The notes: generated from the letters alone by a model not told the origin. Counted from the first letter of the stretch, positions 1-8,798 are shown. The stretch is DNA of 64,000 nucleotides from Candidatus Poribacteria bacterium (GCA_012270865.1 JAAXHL010000065.1:1-64000), one strand, 5' to 3'. Program-made: numbers and translations.

Positions 1-53
1 CTTGATAGATTTGAGAAATATCAGTACATCTATTTTTTACCATCCTTTTATGT

Positions 54-194
54 TAGGACTTACGTACGCATTTTTTCTCAAACCCTACACAATAGGGACT
101 ATGGGCGGGGTTAAAAGCCCGCCTGCAAGTGGATATTAGACGGGTTAGAACCACGTTTTCAAAAGAGATTTTCAAAAGGGAGGCGTAAATCCTA
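54..194. repeat. MITE-like element with AGGACTTACG-type ends
   Basis: The left end reads TAGGACTTACG (from 54) and the right end CGTAAATCCTA (184-194), an imperfect inverted repeat bounding about 141 bases. Inside lies a G+C-rich hairpin of the GGGG-TTAAAA-GCCC type near 113-125. The same end sequence recurs at 34830, 40029 and 46679, so this is one member of a dispersed family. The rest of 1-346 holds no convincing gene; the open frame on the minus strand here has no recognisable composition or ribosome site. Confidence 0.55.
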
Positions 195-346
195 TTGTTG
201 TTACAATTGCTTTGAAAATAGTAGAACAAAAAAATTGTGTTATTGTTGGTTCTTCTATTATTCAACTAACGAGACAGATTAGCACAAGTTACCAAAAAAG
301 TCAAACATATTTTTCAATTAAATTTTTTGGATTGAAATTGAGTGCC

Positions 347-1645
347 TTAACGGGTGCGTTTTAGTTCGCCCCACTTCGTTATAAATTTCCCTGTGGGTTC
401 GACGGCGAGGGAGCCGGGTTTGCTTGTGAGAGCGAATTCGGCATCAATGCCGACGTACATTCCCCATCCGCCGCCACGCTCACTGACTTTAACCATTAAG
501 AGGTTGTTCCCGCGTTCGAGGTCAACCTCAAAGGTATCTTGGAAGGTATTTGCGTTGCCGCGTCCACGGTTTGTAGCGTTTTTATGAACGACTTCACCGT
601 TGAGCCAAACCTTGATAGAGTCATCGCTGTTGACTCCCATCGTAACACCGCGCTGTGCTTTGGTTGTTTTAATGGTAATCAAAGCGTAAGACGTGACATC
701 GTTAAAATCGGGGACGTTTGTCATACCGATTGAGACGAGCATAGCGTTGATGTTGCCGTCTGCGGGGAGTTCGCCGAATGTCCACTCATAGTCGCCGACT
801 TCGTCGCCTTCGTTTGCGCCGTTTTTTGCGATATTTTCTTCTGTGACTTTGCCGTTACTTGCTTCGTCGAGCGAATCGACATCGGTAGAAGCCTGTCCGC
901 CTTGATTGGCATCAGTGGGTGCGATCATCCAGAGCCAGGGGCCGGTAATGCGTCTGTTTGCGCCCCATGCTGTTTCTTGTACGGGGATGGGGTCACCCTT
1001 CGCGTCAACTTCGCCATGTTCGTAATCATCGAAGTTTAGGCTGTGGTCGAAATCTGCGTCGATACCGACGTTCATTCCCCATCCGCCGCCGCGCTCACTG
1101 ACTTTGACCATTAGAAGGTTGGCACCTTCTTTGAGGTTGACCTGAAATTCGTCTTGGAATTCGTTCGCGCCGCCGCGTCCGCGGTTGATTGCGTTTTTAT
1201 GGACGACTGAACCGTTAAGCCAGACTTTGATAGCGTCGTCGCTGCTGACTCCCATCGTCACGTTCTGTTGCTCTTGGTCGGATTCGATGATGATGATGGC
1301 ATAAGAGGTGACATCGTCAAAATTAGGGATGTCCGTCATTCCAATGTTAACGAGCATGGCGTTGATGTTGCCGTCTGCTGGAAGTTCACCTGGTGTCCAT
1401 CTATAGCCGCTGACTTCATCACCTTCGTTTGCGCCGTTTTCTGCGACGTGTTCTTCGGAAGTTCTGCCTTTGCTGGCTTCATCAAGAGAATCTATATCGG
1501 TAGAAGCCTGTCCGCCTTCATTGATTTCGGTGAGTGCGATCATCCAGAGCCAGGGTCCGCTAATGCGTTTTTGTGCATGGCTGATGTTCGTCACTATAAA
1601 CAAACTTATCAGGCATGCTGATATGAGGAATAGTTTTTTGTACAT
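347..1645 (-). CDS. Secreted protein with two tandem beta-sandwich-like modules and GK-TTW-type tail
   Basis: This is a 432-residue exported protein of unknown function. Residues 1-24 form a classical signal peptide (MYKK, hydrophobic core, cleavage near SHA-Q). Two copies of a roughly 180-residue module follow (about 27-206 and 232-407). Each starts with R-I-[ST]-G-P-W-L-W-M-I-A and ends with V-S-E-R-G-G-G-W-G-M-x-V-G-I-D-A. Inside each is a G-V-x-S-D-D-x-I-K-V-W-L-N-G stretch, which resembles PA14/carbohydrate-binding sandwiches of exported proteins; that assignment is inference. The last 20 residues carry the tail V-E-P-T-G-K-F-I-T-K-W-G-E-L-K shared with five other exported proteins in this window. 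The two modules are close copies, which indicates recent internal duplication. Confidence 0.85.
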   Translation of the reverse strand: MYKKLFLISACLISLFIVTNISHAQKRISGPWLWMIALTEINEGGQASTDIDSLDEASKGRTSEEHVAENGANEGDEVSGYRWTPGELPADGNINAMLVNIGMTDIPNFDDVTSYAIIIIESDQEQQNVTMGVSSDDAIKVWLNGSVVHKNAINRGRGGANEFQDEFQVNLKEGANLLMVKVSERGGGWGMNVGIDADFDHSLNFDDYEHGEVDAKGDPIPVQETAWGANRRITGPWLWMIAPTDANQGGQASTDVDSLDEASNGKVTEENIAKNGANEGDEVGDYEWTFGELPADGNINAMLVSIGMTNVPDFNDVTSYALITIKTTKAQRGVTMGVNSDDSIKVWLNGEVVHKNATNRGRGNANTFQDTFEVDLERGNNLLMVKVSERGGGWGMYVGIDAEFALTSKPGSLAVEPTGKFITKWGELKRTR

Positions 1646-1673
1646 TTGAAGTTATAACCCCTTTATATTCTCG

Positions 1674-1979
1674 CTATCTGTTTTTTAATTTTTTCTCAAC
1701 GCTGATAACTTTGTCTTCCATTGATTGTGTTCTGTCGGTCCGGGTGCCGAATTTTAGCGTTGTTGTGATTCGGGGTGCGCCCATCTCGTGGACGACTTCG
1801 TGGCATCGCCGTATCGCTGCGAACACGGTATCCCAATCGCCTTCGATATTCGTACCGTAGGCGTGCAATTTGGTTTCCAAACCCGCCGCCTTTAGGACTT
1901 GTTCACACGCTGTAACGTATTTTGAGACTGAAACGCCGACCCCCATCGGGACGACACAGAGATCCGCAATCACTTTCAT
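1674..1979 (-). CDS. Thiamine-binding protein family (MTH1187/YqgV, DUF77)
   Basis: This is a 101-residue protein starting MKVIADLCVVP. The length and the opening strand, the G-V-G-V-S-V-S-K-Y-V segment, and the Y-G-T-N-I-E-G-D-W-D-T-V motif match the MTH1187/YqgV family, small cytoplasmic ferredoxin-like proteins that bind thiamine or hydroxymethylpyrimidine. A longer frame upstream exists, but the ATG at 1979 gives the family length and overlaps the stop of the upstream aldo/keto reductase gene by four bases (ATGA), so the two are translationally coupled. What the pair does together is not known. Confidence 0.85.
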   Translation of the reverse strand: MKVIADLCVVPMGVGVSVSKYVTACEQVLKAAGLETKLHAYGTNIEGDWDTVFAAIRRCHEVVHEMGAPRITTTLKFGTRTDRTQSMEDKVISVEKKLKNR

Positions 1980-2917
1980 AGATTTTCTCGTAATTGGTTT
2001 AGGACGGTGTTGGGTAAGGGTGGAGCGTCGGAAGTTGCTACACCGTCGTCGACTTGTGCGGGTGTCATCATTCCCGGTACGACACAAGAGACTGCGGGGT
2101 GTGCCAAGATAAATTTGAGTGCGGCTTGTGGCAGGCTGCGCGCGGTATTTCCGATGATTGATTTCACCTGATCCACCCGTTCCAGATCGGCAAGGTATTT
2201 CTCACGGGGCCATGTTTTCCGATAATCATTTTCTGCGAAAACGGTGTCGGGTTGGAGGTGTCCGGAGAGTAGACCAGAGGACAACGGCTGTCGAACAACA
2301 ATAGCGATGCCGTTTTCAGCGGCGGTCTCCATCACGGGTGTCGCCATACCTTGTGTGAGGATGTTATAGGTGAGCATCAGTGTGGAGGCACCGGTTTTTG
2401 TTATTGCTTTCATTGCGTCTGCCTCGCTGCCGAGTCCCATCCCGTAAAATCGGATTTTGCCTTCGGATTTGAGGTTTTCCATTGTTCCGAAAGCGTCGTC
2501 CCATTCGGAAGCAGGGGGTGGCGCGTGAAATTGATAGATGTCTATGACATCTCTTTTCAATCGCGTGAGGCTGCCTTCAACTGCTGACCGGATATAGTCG
2601 GGTGAAACGTTGAATGACGGGTGTTCCCCCCCGTGGCTGATCCAACCGTCGGAATTGAGTTCATATCCGAGTTTCGTGGCGATGACGACTCTGTCGCCGA
2701 GTGCTGAGAACGCCTCGCCGAGGAGTCGTTCTGCGCGTCCGCCGCCGTATTGGTCTGCCGTATCGTAATAGGTAACCCCGTTTTCAAAGGCGTATCGGAG
2801 GAGGTCAATGGCATCGGTTTCGCCGATGTCTCCCCATTCGCGTCCGCCGAGTTCCCATGTTCCCATACCGATTTCGGAGACGATAAGTCCTGTGTTTCCT
2901 AATTTACGTTGGCGCAT
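1976..2917 (-). CDS. Aldo/keto reductase
   Basis: This 313-residue cytoplasmic NADPH-dependent oxidoreductase has the AKR (beta/alpha)8 fold. The catalytic tetrad is visible as D52 and Y57 (D-T-A-D-Q-Y-G), K82 (A-T-K-L-G) and H131 (Y-Q-F-H-A-P). The C-terminal coenzyme region includes G-N-T-A-R-S-L-P-Q-A-A-L-K-F. The opening M-R-Q-R-K-L-G-N-T-G-L-I-V-S places it with the YajO/general stress AKR group. Its last four bases overlap the start of the thiamine-binding-family gene. The substrate cannot be read from the sequence; sugar or small aldehyde reduction is likely. Confidence 0.93.
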   Translation of the reverse strand: MRQRKLGNTGLIVSEIGMGTWELGGREWGDIGETDAIDLLRYAFENGVTYYDTADQYGGGRAERLLGEAFSALGDRVVIATKLGYELNSDGWISHGGEHPSFNVSPDYIRSAVEGSLTRLKRDVIDIYQFHAPPPASEWDDAFGTMENLKSEGKIRFYGMGLGSEADAMKAITKTGASTLMLTYNILTQGMATPVMETAAENGIAIVVRQPLSSGLLSGHLQPDTVFAENDYRKTWPREKYLADLERVDQVKSIIGNTARSLPQAALKFILAHPAVSCVVPGMMTPAQVDDGVATSDAPPLPNTVLNQLRENL

Positions 2918-2933
2918 TGTTTTTTCCTAGATC

Positions 2934-2948
2934 GGGGTTACAAACCCC
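2934..2948. repeat. Short palindromic repeat (GGGGTT-ACA-AACCCC)
   Basis: A perfect 6-base stem with loop ACA, followed by CTCTTAC. The same hairpin recurs at 8780, 39091 and 46720, with a relative near 113. It lies just upstream of the aldo/keto reductase start, inside the divergent spacer. Confidence 0.6.
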
Positions 2949-3060
2949 TCTTACTAAAGAATGCGACGATTTAGATTTGGTTATTATTTTATGTAACTTG
3001 CAATTATTTGTCAAGAATCGTTTTTTGCGGCGGCGAACTTATTTGCCAGATAAATTTGGA

Positions 3061-3089
3061 TTGACAGGCGACGGTTGTTCTGATAAAAT
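3061..3089 (+). promoter_or_regulatory. Sigma70-type promoter of the 3193-6269 operon
   Basis: The -35 box TTGACA (3061-3066) and -10 box TAAAAT (3084-3089) are separated by 17 bases. Transcription would start near 3096 and give a leader of about 97 bases before the dehydratase gene, whose ribosome site AGGAGG lies near 3174. Confidence 0.75.
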
Positions 3090-3192
3090 AGGGTTTTGAT
3101 AAATAATCGCGAACGCGGGAATAGAAACATTTGCGGATGACACTATCGCAACGGGCAATTCATCCGACCTTGCAGGAGGAAAATTTTAATTA

Positions 3193-4227
3193 ATGAAATT
3201 GCTGGTTACTGGTGGTGCTGGCTTTATTGGTACCAACTTTATCCGATATTGGTTGCGGCACTATTCAGAGGATACCATTGTTAACCTCGACCTACTGACG
3301 TACGCTGGCAATATCGCTAATCTGACAGATATAGCGGAACTTTACCGCGAACGCTACAAATTTGTCCATGGTAATATTGTGGACTCGGTGTTTGTAGAGA
3401 ACGTCTTTAAAAAAGCGGCACCGGATGTGATTGTCAATTTCGCTGCGGAGTCTCATAACAGTCGTGCGATTCTGCATCCGCGGCGTTTCTTTGAGACGAA
3501 TGTGATGGGGACGCAGGTGTTATTAGACGCAGCGAGGAAGTTTGATGTGCAACGGTTTCATCATATCTCTACATGTGAGGTTTATGGTGAGCTTCCGTTG
3601 GATTCACCGGATACTTTTGATGAGTGTTCACCGTATCGTCCGCAAACGCCGTATAACGCTTCTAAAGCAGCGGCTGATCATCTTGTGAACGCCTATTTTC
3701 ACAGTTTCAACATGCCGATAACGATCTCTAATTGTGCGAACAACTACGGTCCCTACCAGCATCCAGAGAAACTCATTCCACTGTTCACGACGAATGCGAT
3801 CCAAGATTTGCCGTTAACGCTCTACCGAAGCAGCCATAACCGACGAGAATGGCTGCATGTTGAAGACCACTGTCGGGCAGTCGCGGCAGTAATCAAGCGC
3901 GGCAAAATCGGTGAGACTTACAATGTCGGAAGCGGTGTGGAGAAGAGTATTGAGGAGATTAGCGATTTTATCTTGAAGGCTCTTGATAAACCACAGGCGT
4001 TGAAAACTTATGTCCCAGACCGCCCTGGACACGATTGTCGGTATCTGTTGGATTCGGGAAAGATCGCTCGTGATATTGGCTGGCAGCCAGTTATTGATTT
4101 TGAAGAGGGTATGCGCGAGACGATTCAATGGTACGTTGAGCATCAAGAATGGTGGCAGACAATTCAACAGAAAGCAGATAGTGAAGTGGTTCAAGAGGAT
4201 AAATGGGAAAAATTCACACGGAGGTAA
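3193..4227 (+). CDS. dTDP-glucose 4,6-dehydratase-like NAD-dependent sugar epimerase/dehydratase
   Basis: This 344-residue extended SDR enzyme acts on nucleotide sugars in the cytoplasm. The Rossmann motif V-T-G-G-A-G-F-I-G is at residues 5-13, the catalytic Y154-x3-K158 sits in Y-N-A-S-K, and A-A-E-S-H is present. In RmlB the triad T-D-E provides the dehydration acid and base. Here the segment is S126-T127-C128-E129, so the Asp is Cys. The fold and overall similarity point to RmlB, but the exact reaction (dehydratase, epimerase or decarboxylase) is uncertain. It is the first gene of an operon with a PhyH gene 4 bases downstream and an MDR dehydrogenase after that. Confidence 0.85.
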   Translation: MKLLVTGGAGFIGTNFIRYWLRHYSEDTIVNLDLLTYAGNIANLTDIAELYRERYKFVHGNIVDSVFVENVFKKAAPDVIVNFAAESHNSRAILHPRRFFETNVMGTQVLLDAARKFDVQRFHHISTCEVYGELPLDSPDTFDECSPYRPQTPYNASKAAADHLVNAYFHSFNMPITISNCANNYGPYQHPEKLIPLFTTNAIQDLPLTLYRSSHNRREWLHVEDHCRAVAAVIKRGKIGETYNVGSGVEKSIEEISDFILKALDKPQALKTYVPDRPGHDCRYLLDSGKIARDIGWQPVIDFEEGMRETIQWYVEHQEWWQTIQQKADSEVVQEDKWEKFTRR

Positions 4228-4231
4228 TCTC

Positions 4232-5200
4232 ATGCGACTGACAGCGAAACAATTGGCAACATGGGAAAGGGATGGCATAATCGTCGTGCCTAATGTGTTT
4301 CCGCAGGAAGTGATCGTACCCGCACTTGAAGCGATTGAACGAAATGCCTACGACGGCCTGACTTACACCGAATATCACGCGAAATGGGGCGCGCAGCCCG
4401 AAGCGTTAAAAAGTGCATACCAGAAGAATAGTGATATGCAACGACTCGCGGGGCCTTTTGGAAAAGCAGTGCATTTCCCGACAGGCTTAGAAGCCGTGGA
4501 TAAATTGATTGAAAATGAAGCGTATTTGGCGATTGCAAAGCAGCTGTTAGACACGGAAGAAATTCGACTCGGTTATGGGCAGATATTCTTTCGAGAAGGG
4601 CTCACCGATAGTCGCCACAGTGAGCATCCATGGCAAGGCTACCATATTGATAATGCGACGAACTCACCCTTGCCACCGCACCCAGATTGGCGGCGGTATG
4701 GATATATTCTGACGGCTATCTTCGTACACGACATCGAATTGGACGGCGCGCCGATGCTCGTCTGTCCAGGCTCGCAGAACCAGTTGGACAAAATATGGGC
4801 GAAGTATCCCGGCAGAGCGGGCGGAATGGGAATCCCGGATCTGCGTGAGTTTAAAGACGAACTCGCGGATCCCGTGCCACTTACGGCGAAAGCGGGGAGT
4901 GTGTCGTTCCGTTCGAGTTACTTGGTGCATGCGGCACAACCCTTTGAGAACAAGCGTAGACAGCGTGGATGGATGGGGTATCACTTCCATCGGGCAGACA
5001 ATGACGATTGGTGTAAAACGACGCGTCCGGTCCCCGGTTGGGGCACGCCGCAGTACATGCAATTTGTCGCCCAAACGACACCTGCTGTACGCCGTGTTTT
5101 AGGGTGGCCCGCCCCTGGTGATGGTTACTATACGCCGGAGGCTCTTGAACGTCTTGAGCAGGCGTATCCGGGGATTGATCTGGAACCCTATCAAAAATAA
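4232..5200 (+). CDS. Phytanoyl-CoA dioxygenase (PhyH) family protein
   Basis: This 322-residue protein is a Fe(II)/2-oxoglutarate-dependent oxygenase of the PhyH family. The metal triad is visible as H138-x-D140 (Y-H-I-D-N) and a distal His in S-Y-L-V-H-A-A, with a following Arg that would bind 2-oxoglutarate. The ATG at 4232 was chosen because it has the site CGGAGG and lies four bases after the dehydratase stop; the frame itself is open further upstream. Cotranscription with sugar-nucleotide and dehydrogenase genes suggests a small-molecule or sugar modification role rather than phytanic acid degradation. The substrate is unknown. Confidence 0.9.
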   Translation: MRLTAKQLATWERDGIIVVPNVFPQEVIVPALEAIERNAYDGLTYTEYHAKWGAQPEALKSAYQKNSDMQRLAGPFGKAVHFPTGLEAVDKLIENEAYLAIAKQLLDTEEIRLGYGQIFFREGLTDSRHSEHPWQGYHIDNATNSPLPPHPDWRRYGYILTAIFVHDIELDGAPMLVCPGSQNQLDKIWAKYPGRAGGMGIPDLREFKDELADPVPLTAKAGSVSFRSSYLVHAAQPFENKRRQRGWMGYHFHRADNDDWCKTTRPVPGWGTPQYMQFVAQTTPAVRRVLGWPAPGDGYYTPEALERLEQAYPGIDLEPYQK

Positions 5201-5219
5201 AGTCAGAAAGGACTTGTTT

Positions 5220-6269
5220 ATGAGTAGAACGAGAAAAGTTGTGATGATGAATGAGGCGGGACGTATCTGGACAGAAGAACAAGAAACGCCTGCGCCGAAA
5301 CCTGGACAGCTCTTGGTTGAAGTTCGCGCGTCGATGGTAAGTCCCGGCACGGAGCTTGGGGGTGTCAAGCGGCGGCGCGAGAGACCCGGCTCTGAAGCGC
5401 GGCAGCGTCCGTTTGGATATACGAATGCCGGTGTTGTCGTTGGTATGGAAGGCGATTGTGACGAGTTTGAGATCGGTGATCGGGTGGCTGGTATGGGGGG
5501 TGGCTATGCGCTCCACGCCACATCCGCTTGTGTGCCGCATAACTTATGCGCGAAGATTCCGGATAACGTCAGAGACGAAGAAGCCGCGTCTATTCATCTT
5601 GCAGCGACGGCGTTGCACGCGGTGCAACGCGGGCGTATCCGTATTGGTGAGAACGTTGTCGTCGCTGGTTTGGGTATCGTCGGTCAATTTGCGTGTCAGA
5701 TCGCTAAAACAGCGGGTGCTTATGTAATTGGTTTAGACCAACTCCCTTTGCGGATCGGTATTGCTGAGAAGGCTGGGATACATCGCGCGATAAACGTCTC
5801 GGAGACGGATCCGATTCCGATTGCCAACGAATTTACCAACGGTTACGGCATGGATTGTGGGATTATCGCTTTCGGTGGCGATGCGACGAGTGCGTTTCAG
5901 CAGATCCGTGCAATGCTGAAAACAGCACCGGATACGCACAAGATGGGTCGGATCGTTATCGTTGGTGGTGCGAGCATCACGCACGGCTTTGCGGCGGGAC
6001 TCGGTAATGTAGATGTTATCAGTGCGGCGCGGACGGGGCCTGGTTATCACGACGAAGATTATGAACACGGTGCGGATTACCCACCGGTATTCGTTCCCTG
6101 GCCCACACAACGCAACTTGGAGTTATCGCTGCGTCTGATGTCCGAAGGCAAAATTCAGGTGGATCCATTGATTACGGATGTTGTGCCGATTGATCAGGCA
6201 TCTGAGGCATGTGAGAGATTAATTCAAACGCCGAATGAAGCGTTGGGCGTTGTCTTTTCGATGCAGTAG
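5220..6269 (+). CDS. Medium-chain dehydrogenase/reductase (zinc-binding alcohol dehydrogenase-like)
   Basis: This 349-residue MDR-superfamily oxidoreductase starts M-S-R-T-R-K-V-V-M-M, 19 bases after the PhyH stop. The GroES-like N-terminal domain is followed by a Rossmann domain with V-V-A-G-L-G-I-V-G-Q-F. The usual catalytic zinc motif C-G-T/S-D is replaced by S-P-G-T-E (near residue 41), as in BchC-like and bi-domain oxidoreductases, so zinc use is doubtful. It is the last gene of the three-gene operon. It probably oxidises or reduces the product of the neighbouring dehydratase or PhyH enzyme; that is inference. Confidence 0.85.
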   Translation: MSRTRKVVMMNEAGRIWTEEQETPAPKPGQLLVEVRASMVSPGTELGGVKRRRERPGSEARQRPFGYTNAGVVVGMEGDCDEFEIGDRVAGMGGGYALHATSACVPHNLCAKIPDNVRDEEAASIHLAATALHAVQRGRIRIGENVVVAGLGIVGQFACQIAKTAGAYVIGLDQLPLRIGIAEKAGIHRAINVSETDPIPIANEFTNGYGMDCGIIAFGGDATSAFQQIRAMLKTAPDTHKMGRIVIVGGASITHGFAAGLGNVDVISAARTGPGYHDEDYEHGADYPPVFVPWPTQRNLELSLRLMSEGKIQVDPLITDVVPIDQASEACERLIQTPNEALGVVFSMQ

Positions 6270-6292
6270 ATTTTGTTCTTTAGCAGCAGCCC

Positions 6293-6526
6293 TGTAGGTT
6301 GGGTTGAACGGAGACTTACTAAAAATCGCACACAGCACAACGTTTTCAAGGGAACAGAGAAACCTGAAATTGTCAAAAACCGAGTGAAACCCAACGCACT
6401 ATGATACCGATACTGTTTGGGATGTTGGGTTTCGCTATGTCTATTTCTGTGATAGGTTAATTGAAAAACTTGATTTTCCTGACAGGCTGGCGGCTCTTAG
6501 TAAATCACCGCTCAACCCAACCTACA
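6293..6526. repeat. MITE-like element with 30-base terminal inverted repeats
   Basis: The ends 6293-6322 and 6497-6526 are inverted copies with 27 of 30 positions identical, each beginning TGTAGGTTGGGTTGA from the outside. An inner inverted pair, GAAACCCAAC near 6385 and GTTGGGTTTC near 6424, is nested inside. No coding frame is present. It fills most of the 313-base gap 6270-6582, and no clear target duplication could be seen. Confidence 0.65.
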
Positions 6527-6582
6527 AGACTACAAGACATTCCAATTATTATTATCGGAGCGGAGGCCCAATAGTTAAAAAA

Positions 6583-7800
6583 ATGGAAATTAGAGCAGCT
6601 CGAGAATCAGAATTAGAACAGACTGTCGAACTTAGCTGCGTAGCGTTTGACCCAACGGGTCATGAACGCTATCGGCAGTATATAAAAGGCGATAGCAGTT
6701 ATCGCCCTTCACAAACCCGTGTTGTTGTGGTGAACGATAGGGTTGTTTCGACGTTGCGCGTCTGGGAACGGCGGATACGGATGGGTGCGTCGCTTGTAAC
6801 GGTGGGTGGTATCGGTGGTGTCTGTACACATCCGCACTATCGTGGTGTTGGGTACGCGTCTGCGCTCATGCGGGATACTATCGGCTATCTACAGACAATC
6901 GGATGCGACCTCGGTGTGCTTTTCACGATTATCCCGGAGGCGTTTTATCGGCAACTCGGGTGGACATCTTTTCCGATGCACGGGTTCAGTGTCTCGTGCG
7001 ATTCAGCGGTATCTTCGACAAGTTCGCCTGAATGGCAGGTAGCCGATTTTAACGCGGAAACGGATTTAGATGCTGCGGCTCGGCTGTACGACATCGCCAA
7101 TGCCGAACAGAGCGGAACGATTGCTCGGACACGTGCTTACTGGGATATGGCACCGTGCCGTATCCGAGGTGTCCTTCCGAGGGTTGTCGCACGTCGAGAT
7201 GGCGATATCGGTGGGTATCTCAACTATGAAGTGGACGGGGAGCGTGCTGAGGTGCGTGAGGTTGGATGTGTCCCTAACGAACCAGAGGTCTTGGATGCAC
7301 TTGTCGGTCATCTCTTGAAGGCGTGTGAAGCACAAGGGGTCGAGAAGATAGAGGCCAAGTTTCCGTCTCGACATCCGTTCTCGGAACGTCTCATCGCGGC
7401 GTGTGATAGTTTGGTAACTAAAACAGAACGGTCAAAGATGATGCTCTATGCTGTGGATCTATCGGTGCTTTTACGTCGTCTTGTCGTGGGATGGGAGTCG
7501 CGAATCGCTGATGCGGAGGAGACGTTTCCGTCGCTCGCTGTTAGATTGCCTGCGCTCAACGATCAGCAGGCGGTGCTGCGGCATAACGGAGATGGTACGC
7601 TGCAGATCGTTCCTGAAGCTGCGGATGCGGTTGAGTTCGGGGTAGATTTAAGCGAAGCGGATTTCTGGCAGCTTCTGTTCGGTGAAATCGGGTGGGAGCA
7701 GATAAGCTCAGAGGCTACAGTATCGGCGGAAGTCTCGGCGTTTTTGGCGGTGCTGTTTCCGAAGCGTGATGTCATCTTCTGGATTCCAGATCAGTATTAA
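6583..7800 (+). CDS. GNAT family N-acetyltransferase (Eis-like layout)
   Basis: This 405-residue protein has an N-terminal GNAT domain with the acetyl-CoA loop V-C-T-H-P-H-Y-R-G-V-G-Y-A-S-A-L and a C-terminal part resembling the SCP2-like end of Eis-type acetyltransferases. The length, about 400 residues, fits Eis-type enzymes rather than small single-domain GNATs. The start ATG is the first usable one after a stop-rich stretch; GGAGG lies about 17 bases upstream, so initiation may be modest. A role in acetylating amines or antibiotics is possible, but no substrate can be named. Confidence 0.82.
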   Translation: MEIRAARESELEQTVELSCVAFDPTGHERYRQYIKGDSSYRPSQTRVVVVNDRVVSTLRVWERRIRMGASLVTVGGIGGVCTHPHYRGVGYASALMRDTIGYLQTIGCDLGVLFTIIPEAFYRQLGWTSFPMHGFSVSCDSAVSSTSSPEWQVADFNAETDLDAAARLYDIANAEQSGTIARTRAYWDMAPCRIRGVLPRVVARRDGDIGGYLNYEVDGERAEVREVGCVPNEPEVLDALVGHLLKACEAQGVEKIEAKFPSRHPFSERLIAACDSLVTKTERSKMMLYAVDLSVLLRRLVVGWESRIADAEETFPSLAVRLPALNDQQAVLRHNGDGTLQIVPEAADAVEFGVDLSEADFWQLLFGEIGWEQISSEATVSAEVSAFLAVLFPKRDVIFWIPDQY

Positions 7801-7826
7801 GAAATCAGTGGGTACGGAGAACAGGT

Positions 7827-8753
7827 ATGGGACGTAATTGTAAAGACGGTTCGGAATCTCGCAAGGGTGGGACGCAGACGAGTGCGTTTGGAACTCCTGG
7901 GAGAATCAATCACGATGCGAGTGCGTTTTATGGGAGTAGACTCTATGCCGATCAGGAGCTTCCCGAACCCGACACGTGGATAGAAAACCCGATTCCCGCT
8001 GAAAATCTCAACCGCCTCTATTGTGCATCCAGCACGGACATGTCTGCGATCCCTGATGATAGTGTTCATTTGATGGTTACATCGCCGCCGTATAATGCGA
8101 AGAAGGAATACGACGAGGATCTGTCGTTAGGGGAATATAGGGAACTCCTCTATGCTGTCTTTGCTGAAACGTATCGGAAGTTGGTGACAGGGGGTAGAGC
8201 GTGCATTAATATTGCCAACTTGGGACGGAAACCCTACATCCCGTTGCATAGTTACATCATAGAAGATATGCTGGCGATAGGTTATCACATGCGGGGTGAG
8301 ATTATCTGGGACAAAGCCTCCAGTGCGGGGAGTTCGACGGCATGGGGGAGTTGGTTGTCAGCAGCGAACCCGGTGTTGCGGGACGTTCATGAATATATCC
8401 TCGTTTTTTCCAAGGACTCCTTTTCTCGGAAACGCGGTGGAGACCGAGAAAACTCCATCAGCAAAGAAGATTTCTTGGCGTGGACGAAGAGTGTCTGGAC
8501 GTTTCCTGCTGTTTCGGCGAAACGTATCGGACACCCGGCACCTTTTCCTGAAGAACTTCCACACCGGTTAATCCAGTTATATACCTTCGTTGGTGATGTT
8601 GTCCTGGATCCGTTTTGTGGAAGTGGTACGACGTGTTTGAGTGCGTTGAAATCGGATCGACACTATATCGGTTACGATATTGAGGAGAAGTATATTGAAT
8701 TGGCAAACGAACGGATTAATCAATATACCGATCAGATTCGCTTGCCGATATAG
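7827..8753 (+). CDS. Orphan beta-class DNA methyltransferase (N4-cytosine or N6-adenine)
   Basis: This is a 308-residue site-specific amino-methyltransferase. The catalytic motif IV is T-S-P-P-Y (85-89) and the AdoMet motif D-P-F-C-G-S-G-T-T lies near the C-terminus. Catalytic motif first and AdoMet motif last defines the beta class. S-P-P-Y is usual in N4-cytosine enzymes, but N6-adenine enzymes of this class also carry it. No restriction gene adjoins it: a GNAT gene lies upstream and a convergent fucosidase downstream. It is therefore probably a regulatory or relic methyltransferase. Confidence 0.88.
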   Translation: MGRNCKDGSESRKGGTQTSAFGTPGRINHDASAFYGSRLYADQELPEPDTWIENPIPAENLNRLYCASSTDMSAIPDDSVHLMVTSPPYNAKKEYDEDLSLGEYRELLYAVFAETYRKLVTGGRACINIANLGRKPYIPLHSYIIEDMLAIGYHMRGEIIWDKASSAGSSTAWGSWLSAANPVLRDVHEYILVFSKDSFSRKRGGDRENSISKEDFLAWTKSVWTFPAVSAKRIGHPAPFPEELPHRLIQLYTFVGDVVLDPFCGSGTTCLSALKSDRHYIGYDIEEKYIELANERINQYTDQIRLPI

Positions 8754-8779
8754 GTAGATTTACGGAAACCCCTTTGTAA

Positions 8780-8798
8780 GCGAGGTTGCAAACCTCGC
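8780..8798. repeat. Palindromic hairpin between convergent genes
   Basis: GCGAGGTT and AACCTCGC pair perfectly around loop GCA. It lies between the convergent methyltransferase and GH95 genes and could stop transcription from both, though no T-tract follows. It also belongs to the short palindromic family seen at 2934, 39091 and 46720. Confidence 0.55.

Noticed and set aside
53..265. 70-residue open frame on the minus strand
   Set aside because: It spans the repeat element, is Asn-rich at the start and has no ribosome site; it looks like chance.
5118..5219. Longer N-terminus for the MDR dehydrogenase
   Set aside because: It would overlap the PhyH gene by over 80 bases; the ATG at 5220 has a ribosome site and the normal family start.
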